From assembly GCF_947507565.1 (NCBI RefSeq), contig NC_089180.1, positions 1,922,001 to 1,986,000 on the forward strand: a stretch of DNA of 64,000 nt. Reading direction: 5' to 3'. Positions 20,406 through 31,440 of this stretch are shown piece by piece. The position numbers and the translations under genes are program-made. Numbering within the stretch: the first letter of the stretch is position 1; every line of letters begins with the position of its first letter. The stretch is from Oscarella lobularis. Its lineage: Eukaryota > Porifera > Homoscleromorpha > Homosclerophorida > Oscarellidae. The notes below the pieces were generated by a model. The model ran no database searches and was not told the DNA's origin. It was given only the letters and a program-made list of their open reading frames with translations.

Positions 20406-23400
20406 TGCCCCCTCTGCATGGAGCCATTGGAGATAGACGACATCAATTTCTATCCGTGCACGTGCGGTTATCAAGTTAGTCCTTCGAAAATTGAAAGGAG
20501 AAGGGGCAAAAGCGCGTTTTCAGGTGTGCAGATTTTGCTGGCATCGAATACGCACGAACGAGAACGGATTGTGCCCGGCATGTCGAAGAGTAAAATATTA
20601 TTCAAATATTCCTTAGCTGATTCATCAATTAATTACAATGATTTAGCTTTATCCCGAGAATCCCGCTGAATACATTCCCTTGACAACTGAACGGTATTCT
20701 GACGTCATAGCATGCGCATCTTCGCGCGATGGCACAACTTTTTTAGAGTTCAAAAATCTCGAAAGCAATGGAGTCAGGAAAAGAAACGGCAGACGGTCGA
20801 AAATCGAAAACATTTGGAGGGCGTGAGAGTCATTCGACTGAATTTGGTCTTCATTATCGGTCTTCCGCCGCGCGTGGCCGATCCGGACGTGCTGAAGCGG
20901 TACGAATATTGCGGAAAATTTGGAAAAATTCGAAACATCACAGTTAATTCGACGGAATACCCACCACCACAAGTAGGGCCACAAGAATTATCTTTTGATT
21001 TATTGCAATTGTCTGATGTAAGGGCCCAAGTCTAAATGCATATGTCACGTACGCAAGAAAGGAGGTAAGATGGAAGAATTGGACGTTTTTAAATAGATTC
21101 TAGTTGAATTATACTATAGGATGCTGCTAAAGCGATTAAAGCAATTAATGATACATTTATCAACGGTTATCATTTAAGAGTGTCGTTTGGAACGTCGAAA
21201 TATTGCTCTAATTTTCTAAAGTGTCGACCCTGTTTTAAGCACGTGAGACAACCTGCAGCGTTCAAAAACAATCGTGTATTTATGACGTTCATATTTCTGC
21301 GTATAGGATTGCATGTTTCTTCACGAACTAGGAGATGACGAGGCGAGTTTCACCAAAAAAGAAATACAGAAGGGGTGGGTATCATGACAGGAGTAGAAGT
21401 CTTCTTCTTATCTTAGCGTCACGGACTGTATTTGTATTTAGTAAGCACGTTGCATTCGAAGCAGTGGCTCTCGCTCATTTAGCCGGCTCAAACAAGTAAG
21501 CATCTCCATATCTATATGTATCTATATTAGTATTTCCCCTTAGGCCTCGCGAACTGGTAACGATATCTTTTTTTTGATTTGCCTTGGTTTTTTTATATTT
21601 CTACCTCTCTAGACGGGAAACCCCGCCTTACAGTCCAACGCGCGCAAGATCAAGCGGTAGATATAGACGCATTGTAACGTCACGCAACGATCTATTTTGA
21701 ATTTTTTTTCTGCATACTGTACACAGTGAACCCGTCGTAGAAACAAAGCCAGACGAAATGACGTCAAATATCAAAGCGAAGCGGGAATCTCCTCATGCCA
21801 AAGAGCCAACGGAAACGCACGAGAATCCTCTAATAGAGCCCTTGAATATGCATCAAATATTTAACGATATGGCTCGCTTATCCATGGCATTTAATCTCAA
21901 TGCGTATCCGCACCCCGTTTCAATGGGCAGCAGTGCTGGAACGCTGGGAAGTTTGACGGCGACAGCCCATCAAGGACACGTGGCACAGCGGAGCGTCTGG
22001 CAGGAAGGCGCATCCGAAGAGGAAGAAGAAGAGAAATTGCTCAGAGAAGCGATGAATAGCGCTATCGTTGACACTGGAGTTGAATTGCCAGAAGCGTTGC
22101 GGAAGAAAAGTGATATAGAAGGTGGGAGCTTCCCTTTAGGAAATTTCCTTTGTAGTAGTCTCGTATTATTATTATTAGAGAGCAGCGGCTCAAGTAAAGA
22201 GCCTGGAAGGTCTGTATTGAGCACGTAGTATAGATAGGCATTAATTAATATGCATGTATATAGCGTGGGGATTGGGAGGCTTCTTGGACAAAGTTGGGCT
22301 GTGTCTATTCAATCCGAATGGACTCTCCTCGACGAGGAGACGACCAATGAGGACGATTTGGGTTGGGACGAGTCACGAGAATTTTATGACCTATTTTGTC
22401 AATAAATATTTTTAGAATTTGAGGTCGCTTCGAGGCAGTTTGCGCAGATTATGAACGAGGAATTGCGCGATGTGGCTCAGCAGAGCGTCTGGCAGGAAGG
22501 CGCATCCGAAGAGGAAGAAGAAGACAAATTGCTCAGAGAAGCGATGAATAGCGCTATCGTAGACACTGGAGTTGAATTGCCGGAAGCGTTGTGGAAGAAA
22601 ATTGATACAGAAGGTGGGAGCTTCCCTTTAGGAAATTTCCTTTGTAGCAGTCTCGTATTATTATTATTAGAGAGCAGCAGCTCAAGTAAAGAGCCTGGAA
22701 GGTCTGTATTGAGCACGTAGTATAGATAGGCATTAATTAATATGCATTTATATAGCGTGGGGAGTGGGAGGCCTCTTGGAGAAAGTTGGGCTCCGTCTAC
22801 TCAATCCGAATGGCCTCTCCTCGACGAGGAGACGACCAATGAGGACGATTTGGGTTGGGACGAGTCACGAGAATTTTATGACCTATTTTGTCAATAAATA
22901 TTTTTAGAATTTGAGGTCAAATCGAGGCAGTTGGAGAAGATTATGGACGAGGAATTGCGCGAGGTGGCTCAGCAGCTCGACAGTGACGCCGAAAAGAGCG
23001 CCAATGAGGCCTTATCACCCGACGGGCAGGATTTAGAGACTACCGATTCCCTTTACTGGCTCCAAGAGAAACAGTCGGAAACCAAGGGAGAAAGTTCTGT
23101 GAATGCAGACGGTAATCGGCAAAAAGGATTGTTGCCGAATGTGAATATCAATTTCGCAAGTAAAGTCTGGTCGAAAAGTGTGTACAGTGGTCTTCATAAC
23201 TTGATGTCTTGCAGACAGTGTACGACCTCAACACGTCGCCGTAACGTCGGCAAACAGCGATGTTTTCGTCACTCAATCTTCGCGAATGCCCCAAGGACTG
23301 CTTATGCAAGGTGAGCAACACCAAATCCCTATTATAAGACGTTTACGTACCGTAGAAAGATTATAAGACCTAGCCGATTTCGTTTCTCATATATTTCCTC

Positions 23401-23891
23401 TATGTAGGCTCCCCTCCACCTCCTCCACCTCCTCCTCTTCCGCCGCCGACGTCTCGTTCTGTTCCTTTGGGCGCGATGCCCGGTCTTCCAGCGCAGCAGT
23501 ACGTCTGGACAGAATTCACGTCGACCCAGCCGTTCTACGTCCGACCGGCGGAGGTTCAGGTAGACCCGCGTAACGTCATAGCGCTCCTCGACGATGACCA
23601 TTTCTATCTAAGCAGATTATTCCGGCGTATACGAATCCTCAAAACGACGCTCCCCCACCGCCCCCTCCTCCTCTTCCACCCCAAATGCCAATGGGCTATC
23701 CACTCTACGGACCGCTGCTGGCTCCCTTTCCCTGTCTACCTCCGCCTGTCCCGTTTTCCGTTCATCTCGTGGCTCGACCGTCGCCGGCGTTTCGCGGGCA
23801 TTTCGCGGGCCGCCCGGTATTGCGATTGGAAGAGTGCCCCAGCGCGCCCCGCCTGCGTCAAATCGACGGACAACCTTCGGAGGACGCATAA
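20406..23891 (+). CDS. CNOT4: CCR4-NOT complex E3 ubiquitin ligase CNOT4
   Basis: Exons at about 20406-20474, 20524-20589, 20647-20693 and 20747-20975 encode the C4C4 RING (CPLCMEPLEIDDINFYPCTC, CRFCWHRIRTNENGLCPACR) and the linker ENRKHLEGVRVIRLNLVFII. Exons to about 21255 complete the RRM (DPDVLKRYEYCGKFGKIRNI, NAYVTYARKE, DAAKAIKAIND). An exon at about 21306-21376 carries the CCCH finger (DCMFLHELGDDEASFTKKEI). This is the CNOT4 order and spacing. The 3' half is low-complexity: a Glu-rich segment present twice through a 492-bp duplication (21992-22483 and 22484-22975), then a proline-rich tail (PPPPPPPP around 23415 and 23660) ending at TAA 23889-23891. CNOT4 ubiquitinates substrates in mRNA decay and ribosome quality control. 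The first coding exon is not identified. A CAG acceptor immediately before CPLC suggests an upstream exon near 20200-20350. Confidence 0.9.
21992..22975 (+). repeat. 492-bp tandem duplication in the CNOT4 3' region
   Basis: The block beginning agcgtctggcaggaaggcgc at 21992 recurs at 22484 with only scattered substitutions. It covers a Glu-rich exon (ASEEEEE.KLLREAMNSAIV), its downstream intron, and the exon FEV.SRQ..IM.EELR.VAQQ. The second copy diverges after cagcagctcgac. The period of 492 is divisible by 3, so the spliced frame can be kept. Confidence 0.92.
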
Positions 23892-23899
23892 GGATATGC

Positions 23900-24395
23900 A
23901 CGCAGGCATATTAAAAAGGTACGTACTTTGTGAGGGAACGCGCGAACGGCACGAAGCCGAACGCGTTGTAGACGATCTCTTTGATCGACGCAGATAGACA
24001 GGCAATCTGAACGGGCCCTTGTATCCCAACTGACGGCAGAAGAGGCGAGCGCTGATTGAGTTCCAAATCCAATTATAGTTGCAAATTACTCCCTAGCTGC
24101 CATTGTGAAAAACTTCGACAATTCCGGCGTAATCGAAAGACGATCCGGTAAGTCGAACCGTTGTTAGAGGCAGGACTACGACGTCGTCAGTTGCTATTAA
24201 TACTTTAGTTTAAGAAACAATAGCTAATGTTGTCGGAACGTATGGTATTAAGACCTATAATACAATACACCGCGTGTAAGAGGATCTTGGAAAGAGGCTA
24301 ACGTACTGTACCAGCACTTTGGCTGCACCAGCCGGAGGAGTGACGTTGTGAGGAACAACTATCTTATGTGTAGCTACAGACCTATAGCAATACGT
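23900..24395. other. No recognisable gene
   Basis: CNOT4 3' flank and the 3' side of the SRCR exon. Nothing further is supported. Confidence 0.3.
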
Positions 24396-24397
24396 AC

Positions 24398-24539
24398 CAC
24401 AAACGGCTCCGGCTGATTCTTGCGCTGTACACCGTTTTTCATGCCATCCATCGAAAGCGCAGTCTTCTACGCGTTTCTCTGCTCCGGAGCATCTCACATT
24501 ATTCATCCACGAAGGTTGATTGCCACGTCCGTAATAGCT
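24398..24539 (-). CDS. SRCR domain exon (scavenger receptor cysteine-rich)
   Basis: One minus-strand exon, with acceptor near 24540 and donor gtacgt at 24397, encodes the second half of an SRCR domain: GRGNQPSWMNNVRCSGAE, then EDCAFDGWHEKRC and GAVC. The pattern WxxxVxCxGxExxxxxCxxxGWxxxxCxxxxxAGVxC is diagnostic of class A/B SRCR domains, which are extracellular and disulfide-bonded. I found no neighbouring SRCR exon, signal peptide or membrane segment, so it is an isolated exon: either part of a larger gene with diverged partners or a gene fragment. Confidence 0.7.
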
Positions 24540-24649
24540 CTTGGTTATAAGAAACGCGCGCGTGACCTATTGTAACGTCATAATACATGCGTGACTCGGC
24601 ACGCCCCCCTCCACGTCCGTTTGAACTCTCTTAAGTAATTCCCCGATTT

Positions 24650-25205
24650 CTCGAAATCCAAAAGCTCGAGAGCAAGTGAATAATTTTGGCAAGGTTGCAA
24701 AATGTCTTTTCAACATTCTCGAAACGATGATGTCCTATAGACGATTTCGACCCGTTTCTCTACAGCACCCCATCACCGTGACTTTGTGCAATTGTTATGA
24801 TCGTTCTAGAGGTTTTCAGAACCCCAAAGTTCATTCAAATTGTTGACAATATACCTCAAAGTGCAACTGTATTGCCCAAAATCATTACTGGTTTCTAACC
24901 GTCAAAATCGAGACGATTTTCTGCTAAGCACCTCTATTGACAAATTGCAAAATTGCCTTTAATCTGGTGATTAGGAATGACAGACGATCTTGGGCAGGAC
25001 AGTTGCACTTTGACGTTTATAGTCTAATATTGGAATAGACTTTGGGGATCTAAAATCCTTTCAAACAATCATAACAATTGCACAAAGTCGCGTGCTGAAG
25101 AGAAACGGGCCAAAATCGTCGTAAGCAGCCTCGTTTGATAAAAACGACAAAAGGAAATTAATTCGTAGTCTGTTCCAAACCTTGCCAAAATATTAGAAGG
25201 CTCTG
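24650..25205. repeat. Long imperfect foldback
   Basis: The left arm (about 24690-24900) and the reverse complement of the right arm (about 24955-25190) share ordered blocks: cccgtttctct.cagca, then gactttgtgcaattgttatga, then ccccaaagt..att, then caaagtgcaactgt.ctgccca. The spacer is about 50-60 bp. It is probably an old foldback or MITE-like element. Confidence 0.65.
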
Positions 25206-25234
25206 CAGCTTTCAGATTTGGAGATATCGATAAT

Positions 25235-25442
25235 TACCGTATAGCGCAAAATATTCGCGGGAGAAAACTTTCGCGAATTTGCCTAGAAATAAACTTCGCG
25301 AAGAAAACTTTCGCGATCGTCAGGGCCCTACTTATGACGTGTGTGAAAATCTAAAATTTCGCGGGAAAAAACTTTCGCGAAGGGAAAAAAATCGCGAAAT
25401 TCGCGAAAGTTTTCTCCCGCGAATATTTTGCGCTATACGGTA
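25235..25442. mobile_element. 208-bp MITE with TACCGTATAG termini
   Basis: The left end taccgtatagcgcaaaatat is matched exactly by the reverse complement of the right end. Identity continues through cgcgggagaaaactttcgcg for roughly 45 bp. The interior repeats the motif aaaactttcgcgaa. It has no coding capacity. The target duplication is unclear (possibly TA within the termini). Confidence 0.88.
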
Positions 25443-25723
25443 TTTGACAGAGGTCCAAGCTGGTGAAGGGGCGTGGCGTGTCACGCATCATGCGTCACAA
25501 TGTACACGCGTTTCTTATCCCTATTGTCTAGTATCCCTGGTCAAACATGTAGGACATACGTGGGTTTTTACCCATAGGCAAACTATCTTCTAGCGCGCGT
25601 TAGATGCTCTTCTCTGCGAATAACGAACTCCCCGTACAACTCGGTGGTCGGCTCATTATTGTTTATCCGGGGTGTTTGCGAGTGCTCGAACTGTGCACAC
25701 GCACGATTTCCGACCCAGATCAA

Positions 25724-26345
25724 CTAGACGATGTGTAAGCGATGGAAGACACGTGAGTCCTCGTTTCGAAACGTCGAATTTTCGCAAATTATTAGGGTTG
25801 GCGATAAGCGATCGGCTTCATCAATAATCAAAAAACGTACGTTATCCAAGGAGAAGCCACCTGTTGATGTCACGTGGTCAACAAGTCTACCAGGAGTTGT
25901 AATGAGTATATCGACTCCTCTGGATTCAGTCGGCATTTCTTGTTCTTTAGTAAACGTTTGTTGTCCCGTTGTCAAGCCAATTTGAACGCTCATTCCACGT
26001 GAATACGTATCGAATACTTGCTTGACTTGATCAGCGAGATTTTGGGTTGGTAGTACAATGAGAGCGCGTAGACGACGCACCACCACGCGGTTTAGCACGT
26101 GGAGAAGCGGTAGAACGTAGGCGAGGGTTTTTCCGCTGCCTGTCGGCGCTGATACGCACACGTCTCGAGGACGGTATCCACTTGGTGATGATAGAAGAGG
26201 CGAGACGCTTGATTCAAGGACTTTTGGTATGAGTTCGCTTTGAATTGGGAATAGGGTTTTTATGTTTTGTTTTTCGAGATTTTTGATGAGTTGAATGCTG
26301 ATTCCAACTGCGTCAACCCCGACTAGATTTTCAGTTATGTCTGAC
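25724..26345 (-). pseudogene. DEAD-box RNA helicase, DDX51/Dbp6-like, truncated
   Basis: A minus-strand frame with no intron reads VGVDAVGISIQLIKNLEKQN, FPIQSELIPKVLE (Q motif), APTGSGKTLAYVLPLL (motif I), RALIVLPTQNLADQV (Ia), TTPGRLVDHV (Ib) and FLIIDEADR (motif II). Then it abruptly gives an unrelated tail and stops near 25724. The order PTGSGKT, VLPTxxLAxQVxxVF, TGQ, TPGRLVDH and FLIIDEADR fits DDX51, a 60S ribosome biogenesis helicase. Motifs III-VI are missing, so it cannot be a working helicase. A trace of dispersed repeat B (about 25630-25660) lies just past the break, which suggests the locus was cut by a repeat-associated rearrangement. The 5' end near 26345 is also uncertain. Confidence 0.75.
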
Positions 26346-26408
26346 GATATTATACGGGGGTTTCCGACTTAATTTGTGACGTCAGTTTTGGCAAAGGCCT
26401 CGCTGCGC

Positions 26409-26450
26409 GGGCAGGGCGGACTTTCAAAGGCGCATGCGTCGTTGTTAGGG
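26409..26450 (+). repeat. Solo terminal sequence of the 4.4-kb TIR element family
   Basis: The sequence gggcagggcggactttcaaa followed by ggcgcatgc matches the terminal inverted repeat at 40574 and 44965 with one substitution in the first 29 bases. No inverse partner is seen nearby, so this is a truncated or decayed family member. Confidence 0.7.
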
Positions 26451-26469
26451 TGATCTCCCGCTAACTCGC

Positions 26470-27290
26470 ATTCTACGTAGGCTCCCATTTTCCCTCGTAT
26501 CTGGCCTCGTATGTACTGAATTTCTATCTGTTTTGTAAGAAAATGCATTTAGTGAAAGTCTTTCTAACAATTCGCTGACGGACTACGTCTGCGGATACGC
26601 AGGGGGGAAGTGTAACGTCGTCGTCTCTTCGGTTCTCGATCGTCGTCGCTCGCTCGCTGATTCGCTTCGCCCGCTCGGCCCACTCTCGCGTACGTTCGTC
26701 AACGATTTTATTTAACTTCACTGCTCACACACTCGCACTCGACTACGTACAAGCACTCGACTACTCGACTAGACTACTAGACTGCTCGACTGACTCGCAC
26801 ACGCACAGACACCCCTACTTGCACACTCATACAGCCAATCATCGGCCGCGTCCACTTAACTAATTAAAAGACACCAAGGTCCCGGAGTACACTTCACTAC
26901 ACTCCTCCCCCCCAAGATCATTGCGTCCCTGCATGATCACAGACTACACTACAAATGCCGGCTACTACTAACTACGTCTTCTCCTCTCTTCTCGACTCTA
27001 CTCTACTCTCGCTACTCTCTTCAACTCTGCTACGTCTCTCTCGACTCTACTAAAACTTCTCAACTCTTCTACGTCTCTTTCGACTCTACTACAACTTCTC
27101 AACTCTTCTACTACACAAACTCCACACTAACTAACATAAATGGTCGACCTACAACACACACTGCAAATACGTTCGTCTTAAGACTAGGAGTTACTACCCG
27201 GCCTCGTCGAGACCTCCAACACATAATCCTTCGACCACACCGGGAGAGTGACGATTCTCTTCGGTCGATCGATACGCCCGCCTAGCCTCG
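26470..27290. other. Low-complexity CT-rich stretch
   Basis: The segment at 26720-27180 is a loose series of ctcgacta / ctctactac / actcttctac words, rich in short direct repeats. A minus-strand frame at 26524-26721 (charged, Arg-rich) might be a 5' exon but I cannot support it. Confidence 0.4.
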
Positions 27291-27293
27291 TCC

Positions 27294-28605
27294 CCAGGCC
27301 CTTCACCAGCTAGCGCGCTTGGGGCGCACTCACTGGTGGAAGGGCCTGGTAACATTGGTCTGCGTCAGAGGGTCACGCGACACCCCACTTGCCCCGTGAC
27401 CTCGGTGGCCCTAATTAAATCAGCACGTAACGGTAAGCAAGATCGCTTCAGCGCGTAAGGAAACGTTCGCAACTGTTCGCTCTACCGTACATATGGCTTT
27501 AAACAAGTCCCGCGAACGCGATTTTACCTCGGAACTAGTGTCGGAAGACGTTTCCTTACGCGCTGAAGCGATCTTGCTTACCGTTACGTGCTGATTTAAT
27601 TAGGGCCACCGAGGTCACGGGGCAAGTGGGGTGTCGCGTGACCCTCTGACGCAGACCCCCTGTAGTCTGGAGGGAGGAAGGGTCTGGCCAAACGCGCATG
27701 GTTGCATGCGGTACGCACTAAACGAATTAAGTTATTAGAGACGCTCTACGTCATAGCTTCGAGATCCCAAAAGCGAGACAACTAGGGGAGAATTGGAAAG
27801 TCTAGGCGCGGTCTAGGTGATCGTACGCAGAAGCGACGAGCTCCGCAGCTGAGGAGTTCGTCGTTTTCGCGTACTACATTGCTTTCTTTCGCGTACGATC
27901 GTCACATTTTCGCTTACGATCGCGTACGATTGGGTGGCATAAGCGTGCGATCGACCTTGATCACTCATCGCTACTCGTATAAAAACATTCGAGGGCGTAA
28001 ACGGTTAGAACAGCTAATTGGTCCCTACGTCACAGACAACTCGGCCACGGTCACGTGCAAGGGTCAGGTGACCTGACTAGTCAGGTCACCTGACCCTTGC
28101 ACGTGACCGTGGCATAGGGTCAGGCCAAACGGGGGGGGGATGTGTTGCACCCCGCACTGTGGAGTGCGGCCCAATCACAGGCCGAGTTGTCTGTGACGTA
28201 GGGACCAATTAGCTTTTACGCCCTCGAATGTTTTTATACGAGTAGCGATGAGTGATCCCGGTCGATCGCACGCTTATGCCACCCAATCGTACGCGATCGT
28301 AAGCGAAAATGTGACGATCGTACGCGAAAGAAAGCAATCTAGTACGCGAAAACGACGAACTCCTCAGCTGTCGCTTCTGCGTACGATCACCTAGACCGCG
28401 CCTAGACTTTCCAATTCTCCCCTAGTTGTCTCGCTTTTGGGATCTCGAAGCTATGACGTAGGGCGTCTCTAATAACTTAATTCGTTTAGTGCGTACCGCA
28501 TGCAACACTTGGACCATGCGCGTTTGTCCCGAGCGAAGGGTGTGGCCTCCAGACTAGCCCTTCTCCCCTCCCGTGTTTATACGGGAGATCAGGGAGAAGG
28601 GCCTG
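27294..28605. repeat. Nested palindrome block (about 1.3 kb)
   Basis: Two large inverted repeats lie next to each other. In the first, 27359-27471 pairs with 27542-27655 (about 110 bp arms, for example gcagagggtcac... cgttacgtgctgatttaatt). In the second, 27661-28040 pairs with about 28160-28556 (gtagtctggagg, acgcgcatgg, gcatgcggtacgcac and the long tail to acaactcgg). Its centre is a third perfect palindrome around actagt at about 28035-28110 (cacggtcacgtgcaagggtc and its inverse). Hairpins of the ccaggccctt family stand at both outer edges (27294-27349 and 28557-28605). No coding sequence is evident. Confidence 0.88.
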
Positions 28606-28985
28606 GCTACGCGGGCCCGGCTACGCGAGGCTATTTTTTCACGTTTGCGATCGCTTTTGCAGACTTTTCTCCTATCAGTACGTAGCTGCTAGAAGTTCTT
28701 TGTTGACAGTAGCTACGCACGCCACGTACTCCCGATAAATGAATTGCAGGCTGCAGACCTCGTACGTCTACGTGGGCGGCATGCAGGGGCCGGGCCGCAC
28801 CCTTGAGATGACACGTTGGCAACATATCGGTTTGCAAGACTCTCCTACGAACAAGCTTTTTAGACTCAAAGATGTCGACTTGCTGAGAGGAAAGCTGTCA
28901 AATATGACGAGAATTGTACCCACCCTAGAAACACCGAATCTTATTCTCAGAGCGGGCTAGCCTCCAGGCTGGCGTGCAGAGCGTA
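28606..28985. other. No recognisable gene
   Basis: Only short frames with no family features or splice structure. A gctagcctccaggctggcgtg stretch at about 28956 is a short inverted repeat. Confidence 0.3.
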
Positions 28986-29100
28986 TCCTAAAAAGCTAAA
29001 GCCTCAACATGATGGGAAATGTTCCGTGCCAAAATTAGAATCAGTAGGCCGCGGATTTTGCGGATTTTACAAAGCGCACGCGCACAATTCGGAGAAAAAA

Positions 29101-30240
29101 ATGGATCGCAACCTTCAGCGAGCGTACAAAGCGCGAGGACTTTCTGCCGAGGACCGCCGCTTTCGAAAAGACGAAGAGGAACACGATCGGCGTCGAACTA
29201 AGCGTCACGACGCTCTGAACGCGCGACGAAACCGCGTTCGGAAGACCTCGCCGCCGAAACGGCACATCGCACCGAGTTCGTTCGCCTTTCTAGCTCTGTT
29301 ATATTGACGCGCGAGTCTTTCGCTTCAGGATCGACGACCCAGGACGAGGGAAAATCGATGTGCGAACGGCTGGTGGAATTCAAGAAGCGAATAGAGCTGA
29401 AGAAACGACAGGAGACGATGGAAAAAGCGAAGAAAAAGCCGTTCGTCCTCGTCTCGAAGACGAAGACGATTCCAGAAAGACTGGAACCCGTCAAGAAAAT
29501 CGGGTATAAGAAAAACTCGAAATTGCGCATGACAGATACATTTTGATTTTTACAATTTTTTAGATTCACCTCTGCGACGACGGTGGACAGCAGAAGACAG
29601 GCTATAAGCCTCAGAAACAAGTGTCTAAGAATACATAATTAGTTAATTTACTCATTAGATTGTTTTTAGACCTGCCATGCCGGTTCCGTCAGGAAATTGG
29701 CGTCGAGCCAGTCGACTAGAAGCAAGAAGGCGACGGCTCCAGTCACTCGAAAAGAGCAGAAACTGTGGGCGGACTATGCGTTCAAATGAACGGATCTCTC
29801 AGCATGGAAAAAACGAAGGACACATGTGGTGAGTGGCGAGGAGACGAAAGAAAAATATCCATTATTTTTTTAATTAATATATTATTATATATACACAGGA
29901 GATGTCGGTTTGGACGGAGAACTGCACCATTCCTGTATGGGAGGATCGTCGGCCGTCGCAAACGAAAAGGTAAATTATCGATATTGCAAGACACTATTTA
30001 CTATAACGTCATTGCTGGATTGTCACTGTAGTCGATTTGAATAAGACGGCTACATTCGATTTGCTCTATGTGGCAAAGCCGCGGGACTTGGAGCCGTGGA
30101 TGTCGTGCCGTTACGACGTCGACGTCGCTGCGGAAATGTAGTTACGTAGACATGGGACCTCATCTTTTTTCAATAGACGCCTATAGCTCCGAAGGAGGTC
30201 GAGTTGATCTCTTTCTCGAAGTGGCATACGCAGTGTAAAA
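29101..30240 (+). CDS. Basic coiled-coil protein, HURP/DLGAP5-like at best
   Basis: An ATG at 29101 opens a strongly charged frame (MDRNLQRAYKARGLSAEDRR). A later segment reads CERLVEFKKRIELKKRQETM then KKKPFVLVSKTKTI (about 29358-29475). After introns at about 29547 and 29630, an exon near 29672 gives RKLASSQSTRSKKATAPVTR. The combination of an Arg/Lys-rich helix, a K-P-F-V-x-V turn and a later TRS-K-x-A-PVTR basic stretch recalls the microtubule-binding N-terminal half of HURP/DLGAP5, but the match is weak and no guanylate-kinase-associated motif is seen. Exons further downstream (about 29900-30120) are uncertain. The product is probably a nuclear or microtubule-associated protein; this is inference. 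Confidence 0.4.
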
Positions 30241-30313
30241 ATTCTTATCGTAATATACATGAGTCAAGTATTTATTTTATTCACGTGACTTAGCCGTTTA
30301 CCCGAGAAGGAAA

Positions 30314-30785
30314 ATGGACGCTCTACTCGCTCTCGACATCGACGAAGAGCTTCTAGCGACCTGCGGCGCTCTCGGATACACCGAAGACGACCAATACTAC
30401 AAAGGCGAAGAGTGCTGGGGTACGAAAACGGGGCTCCTCTCCCTTTTCGAGCGAATTTCTCGATCGATCGCCGCGCAGAGTGCATGAAAGACCTGATCGG
30501 CTTTCTGAAGCGCGACACTTCGAGCTGCCTGACGCGTCGCCAGCTCGGCTGCACGCAAATTCTCCAAACCGATATTCTATCGATTCTCGTCAATTTCTGG
30601 GAGGACGAAAATCTGCTCAACGCCTGCATAAAGTAAGAACGAGAAACGAGGACTCGTAAGCGATGAATTGGATCGCGTTACTTAGATTGCTCGTCAATTT
30701 GACGTTGCCCGCGTTTCTTTGCATGGACAGTTCGTATCCGGGTCCCAAGGACGTGCAGGCGAATAAAATCTATCTGGAGTTGAAT
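30314..30785 (+). pseudogene. TIMELESS N-terminal fragment
   Basis: Three exons (about 30314-30419, 30479-30632 and 30686-30785) encode ELLATCGALGYTEDDQYYKG, then CMKDLIGFLKRD, then TRRQLGCTQILQTDILSILV and LVNLTLPAFLCMD. This is the start of the TIMELESS domain of the replication-fork protection protein TIMELESS/Tof1: ELLATCxALGY near the N-terminus, QLGxxxILQxDLLPIL, then MVNLTxPxLLC. Length and order fit the first roughly 120 of about 1200 residues. Immediately afterwards the plus strand continues with CDK11 kinase sequence, so the rest of TIMELESS is absent here. It is either a real truncation or an assembly join. A GT donor follows the last exon, so the transcript could read on. Confidence 0.75.
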
Positions 30786-30880
30786 GTACGTACTTGGTTC
30801 AGTACAAAGAGGTAAAAATAGAAATAAGTTATTTATAATTAGAACCTATAAATAATGATAAATATTATTATCGTATGCAG

Positions 30881-31430
30881 TCTTACTCTACTGCTATTGA
30901 TGTTTGGTCCGTTGGCTGCATCTTTGGCGAACTCCTTCAACACAAGCCCCTCTTTCCAGGCAAATCAGAAATTGATCAAGTTAATAAGATATGTAAGGTC
31001 AGACTAATGCCACGTCATTACTTAGGTGTAATTAGTTTTTTTTCTTTTTTTTCTAACGAAGGGCCTGGGTACTCCCAATGAAAAGATTTGCCCTGGATGG
31101 AATGCGCTTCCTGCTGTGCAGAAGGTGCGTCTACTCGTCACGTGTGTAGCCTTTGTTATCAAACTGCTTGGCAGGTTAATTTTCTGTACAGCCTTATAAC
31201 AATCTAAGTACAACTTTTCCTCTAAACGATATGGAATGCAGTGCACAGTATAAATTATATACAACGTGTAGAGTTTTCAATTATTTGAAGGGATTTACTT
31301 TATTGATTTCATGACACTAACTTCATCTTTTTTTATTAAGTTTCTAACCTATTATCCTTCGAGACAAATATCAGCAGATGACTCTCTGAAGCACAAATAT
31401 TTTGCCGTAGGATTTGCAGGCTTTATATAG
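30881..31430 (+). pseudogene. CDK11 (PITSLRE) kinase C-lobe fragment
   Basis: Exons at 30881-30997, 31062-31124 and 31341-31430 encode [54 protein letters not shown] and FLTYYPSRQISADDSLKHKY. The order matches kinase subdomains IX to XI of CDK11 ([26 protein letters not shown], LGTPxEKIWPG, LTYxPxRRISAxDxLKHxYF). The N-lobe, the catalytic HRDLK and the DFG are missing. A segment between GWNALPAV and FLTYYP (about 25 residues in the family) is also absent from the exons I can place. It follows the TIMELESS piece by 95 bp on the same strand. Confidence 0.78.
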
Positions 31431-31440
31431 GATTACTGCT

